Below, in pieces: positions 7,433 to 8,222 of a stretch of 8,222 nucleotides of DNA; the first letter of the stretch is position 1, and every line of letters begins with the position of its first letter. The notes under the pieces are model-generated. The model saw only the letters and a program-made list of their open reading frames with translations, had not been told where the DNA came from and did no database searches. The stretch covers positions 1 through 8,222 of the forward strand of contig PLHN01000356.1 of the NCBI GenBank assembly GCA_003139975.1. The letters are read 5' to 3'. A program made the position numbers and the translations under genes. The DNA comes from Acidobacteriaceae bacterium. Its GTDB lineage: Bacteria; Acidobacteriota; Terriglobia; Terriglobales; Acidobacteriaceae.

Positions 7433-7963
7433 ATGAGGTTAAGCAAAACCGGTTCGACGCTATTAGGGATGCTCTCGCTCGTGTTGATCATGCTGGGCAG
7501 TCCCGCGAGCGCCCAGTTCACCATGGACGATGCGAAAGCAATCGCCGCCTATCCATTGACGATGGAGAAAATGGAAAAGAAATATGAGGCGACCGTTGAG
7601 ATTGCGCGCCTTGCAGGTTCAGACGCGGATTTCGCACGTCAGATAGACTCCGGGGCAGGCCAGACTACTCTCGATGGGCAGATCAAAGCCTTCAATGCCT
7701 TACCGAAAGCTGTCAGCATCGTGCAGGCGCACGGTCTTTCGGTTCGCGATTATTCGCTGATCACGATGGCAATCAACACCGCGATGCTGCCGCAGGTTCC
7801 CGAGGCTCTGCGCTCGGCGAAGTCGAAACAAGTCGAGGACCCGGTCCGGGCCGCTGTTTCTCCCGAGCATGTCCAGTTCGTACAGATGCATCGGGAAGAA
7901 ATTCGCAAGTGGATGACCGCGATCTCGGCCGCGCGCAAGGAAGGGCAACGGTCGCGGAAGTGA
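7433..7963 (+). CDS. Small secreted protein of unknown function
   Basis: This 176-residue protein has a clear signal peptide: basic MRLSK start, hydrophobic core at about 9-21, and SPASA before Q28. The mature part, about 149 residues, has no cysteine, is rich in Ala, Lys, Glu and Met, and looks mostly helical. It ends in a basic tail (RKEGQRSRK). It is probably periplasmic or extracellular. AGGAG lies 10 bases before the ATG, rather far, but no better in-frame start is nearby. I do not recognise the family and assign no function. The next gene, a multicopper oxidase start, lies 106 bases downstream on the same strand, so the two could be co-transcribed. Both products are exported. Confidence 0.8.
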   Translation: MRLSKTGSTLLGMLSLVLIMLGSPASAQFTMDDAKAIAAYPLTMEKMEKKYEATVEIARLAGSDADFARQIDSGAGQTTLDGQIKAFNALPKAVSIVQAHGLSVRDYSLITMAINTAMLPQVPEALRSAKSKQVEDPVRAAVSPEHVQFVQMHREEIRKWMTAISAARKEGQRSRK

Positions 7964-8050
7964 AGTTGCATCCGCGTGTGACCAAGGAAAAGACGTAATC
8001 GTCGAAAAGTTTGGATCGTGGGTTCCTACTTGCAGCCGGTGTGAGGTGTT

Positions 8051-8066
8051 GTTTCTCAGGAGAAAC
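8051..8066 (+). promoter_or_regulatory. Palindrome GTTTCTC-AG-GAGAAAC covering the Shine-Dalgarno of the next gene
   Basis: This is a perfect 7-bp inverted repeat with a 2-base centre. The Shine-Dalgarno AGGAG (8058-8062) of the ORF starting at 8070 lies within it. In RNA it could form a 6-bp stem (GTTTCT/AGAAAC) with CAGG in the loop, partly masking the ribosome binding site. It could instead be a DNA operator. No experimental support is visible. Confidence 0.35.
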
Positions 8067-8069
8067 CGA

Positions 8070-8222
8070 ATGTTAAAACGTCTGACTGTTGTACTGCTGT
8101 TTGCGCTAGTGATGTTTCTCGCCAAAGGTATGGCTCAGGCAACTCAGCCCGATTCGGCGCCGAAGGTCCGCACCTACTATGTCGCGGCCGACGAAGTCGA
8201 GTGGGACTACGCTCCCGGCGGC
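8070..8222 (+). CDS. Multicopper oxidase / ferroxidase-like protein, N-terminal 51 codons only
   Basis: ATG at 8070 is preceded by AGGAG with 7 bases of spacing. Residues 1-22 are a signal peptide (basic MLKRL, hydrophobic core, GMAQA). The mature start contains VRTYYVAADEVEWDYAPGG. The pattern Tyr-Tyr-x-Ala-Ala-Asp-Glu-x-x-Trp-Asp-Tyr-Ala resembles the opening strand of the first cupredoxin domain in ceruloplasmin/hephaestin-like multicopper oxidases. The expected role is oxidation of a metal or organic substrate with electrons passed to oxygen, outside the cytoplasm. The copper ligands lie beyond the window, so the assignment rests on this short motif. Confidence 0.65.
   Translation, partial: MLKRLTVVLLFALVMFLAKGMAQATQPDSAPKVRTYYVAADEVEWDYAPGG

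Noticed and set aside
7992..8003. GACG-TAAT-CGTC hairpin after the secreted protein gene
   Set aside because: A four-base stem is expected by chance, and the A/T stretch after it is not a T run.

Overview
The window looks like chromosomal DNA from an Acidobacteriota bacterium. This is an inference from gene content: tandem membrane-anchored winged-helix/TPR regulators, a bacterial G1 (eqolisin) glutamic peptidase, and the C-terminal signature of a long surface protein I associate with this phylum. No rRNA or marker gene is present to confirm it. I see no tRNA, rRNA, CRISPR array, insertion sequence or phage integrase.

Layout. Positions 1-1973 (minus strand, 3' end beyond the window) and 2120-4957 (minus strand, complete) encode two tandem paralogous one-component regulators of CadC/ToxR-like design: an N-terminal winged-helix DNA-binding domain, one membrane segment, a TolB/FlgO-like domain and a long TPR array. 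Their DNA-binding domains are about 93% identical in protein, while the downstream parts share only about a third of residues. Across a 227-bp divergent intergenic region, 5185-6354 (plus strand) encodes a secreted glutamic endopeptidase with both catalytic residues recognisable. That intergenic region carries four CAGTT direct repeats spaced near whole helical turns, plus TTAAG/CTTAA elements.

Positions 6355-7348 are a decayed zone. They hold a gene-free stretch, a diverged repeat of about 60 bp present twice, a 28-codon ORF behind a strong ribosome binding site, and the C-terminal remnant of a surface protein split by a one-base frameshift near 7124. Two plus-strand genes follow: a small secreted protein of unknown function (7433-7963) and the first 51 codons of a multicopper oxidase/ferroxidase-like protein (8070 onward), whose Shine-Dalgarno lies inside a 16-bp palindrome.

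How the parts may work together (inference): the two regulators can plausibly read the same operators while sensing different inputs, and the divergently transcribed secreted peptidase is the obvious candidate target. The downstream secreted protein and multicopper oxidase appear to be a separate envelope-directed unit, with no visible link to the regulators.
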